Positions 5,582 to 5,795 of a DNA stretch of 5,795 nt are shown here, piece after piece. Source of the stretch: an uncultured Collinsella sp. (GTDB taxonomy: Bacteria; Actinomycetota; Coriobacteriia; Coriobacteriales; Coriobacteriaceae); NCBI GenBank assembly GCA_958428675.1, contig CAUAGV010000112.1, positions 1 to 5,795 of the forward strand. The letters run 5' to 3'. Below the pieces are notes generated by a model, which was given only the letters and a program-made list of their open reading frames with translations, ran no database searches and had not been told where the DNA came from. Numbering within the stretch: the stretch's first letter is position 1; each line of letters begins with the position of its first letter. Position numbers and translations under genes: made by a program.

Positions 5582-5795
5582 TTACTCGGCCTCCTTGGCA
5601 AGCGCGGCGGCGACGGCTTCCTGCGGAATGCCGAGACCGTACGCGCGAACCTGCTCGACCGTCTTCTCGAAGACTTCCTCGACGGTCGTAGTGGCGTCGA
5701 TGAGCTTTACGCGGTTTGGCTCCTCGGCAGCAATTGCGCAAAACCCCTCGTAGACACGCTCCTGGAAGGCCATGCCCTTGGCCTCCATGCGATCC
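5582..5795 (-). CDS. tmk: Thymidylate kinase, C-terminal fragment (runs off right edge)
   Basis: The last 70 residues of a thymidylate kinase, which converts dTMP to dTDP. The fragment opens with 'DRMEAKGMAFQERVYEGF', matching the family's 'DR.E..g..F..rV..gy' segment in the LID region that follows the catalytic part. It continues with 'EPNRVKLIDATTTVEEV', the usual late strand before the final helix. The reading frame is open to the window edge, so the ATG at 5788 is an internal Met, not a start. Its end carries the ribosome binding site of holB. The tmk-holB-ricT order matches the arrangement known in Firmicutes. Confidence 0.88.
   Translation of the reverse strand, partial: DRMEAKGMAFQERVYEGFCAIAAEEPNRVKLIDATTTVEEVFEKTVEQVRAYGLGIPQEAVAAALAKEAE

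Noticed and set aside
5581..5601. TTG at 5601 as the holB start
   Set aside because: It lies upstream of the AGGAGG that serves the ATG at 5580, and would add residues not seen in the family.

Overview
The window looks like chromosomal core-genome DNA from a high-GC, Gram-positive gut actinobacterium. A member of the Coriobacteriia, probably Collinsella, is my best guess. The basis is the high GC with G/C-ending codons, clear AGGAGG-type ribosome binding sites, the combination of a tmk-holB-ricT cluster with a comF-hpf neighbourhood, and overall familiarity of the protein sequences. The genus call is inference and was not checked by any search. All supported genes lie on the minus strand, so the biological order runs from high to low coordinates.

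Right part (5795 to 2771): the 3' end of tmk (thymidylate kinase), then holB (DNA polymerase III delta' clamp-loader subunit), then ricT (PSP1-domain iron-sulfur protein, YaaT family). The three are tightly coupled. One base separates the tmk stop from the holB start, and holB and ricT overlap by 10 bases. The same cluster is known from Firmicutes and links nucleotide supply, the replication clamp loader and an mRNA-maturation/developmental factor. This RicT carries an extra cysteine cluster and a roughly 235-residue Arg/Gly-rich disordered tail.

Middle part (2770 to 1740): a 102-base gap contains a perfect 12-bp inverted repeat that swallows the ribosome binding site of the next gene. That gene is comF, a zinc-finger phosphoribosyltransferase-like protein that starts with TTG. 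After comF, a strong promoter with a perfect TATAAT and a tandem direct repeat in its spacer drives the next transcript.

Left part (1739 to 1): a leader of about 325 bases precedes a lipoprotein resembling family 3 extracellular solute-binding proteins. No transporter partners are visible. Two hairpins follow it, the second with a T-tract typical of an intrinsic terminator. A gap of about 220 bases leads to the 5' end of hpf (ribosome hibernation promoting factor), which runs off the left edge.

I see no mobile element, CRISPR array, tRNA or rRNA, and no clearly novel multi-gene system. The most interesting points are the RicT tail and extra cysteine cluster, the sequestered comF ribosome binding site, and the long leader of the lipoprotein gene.
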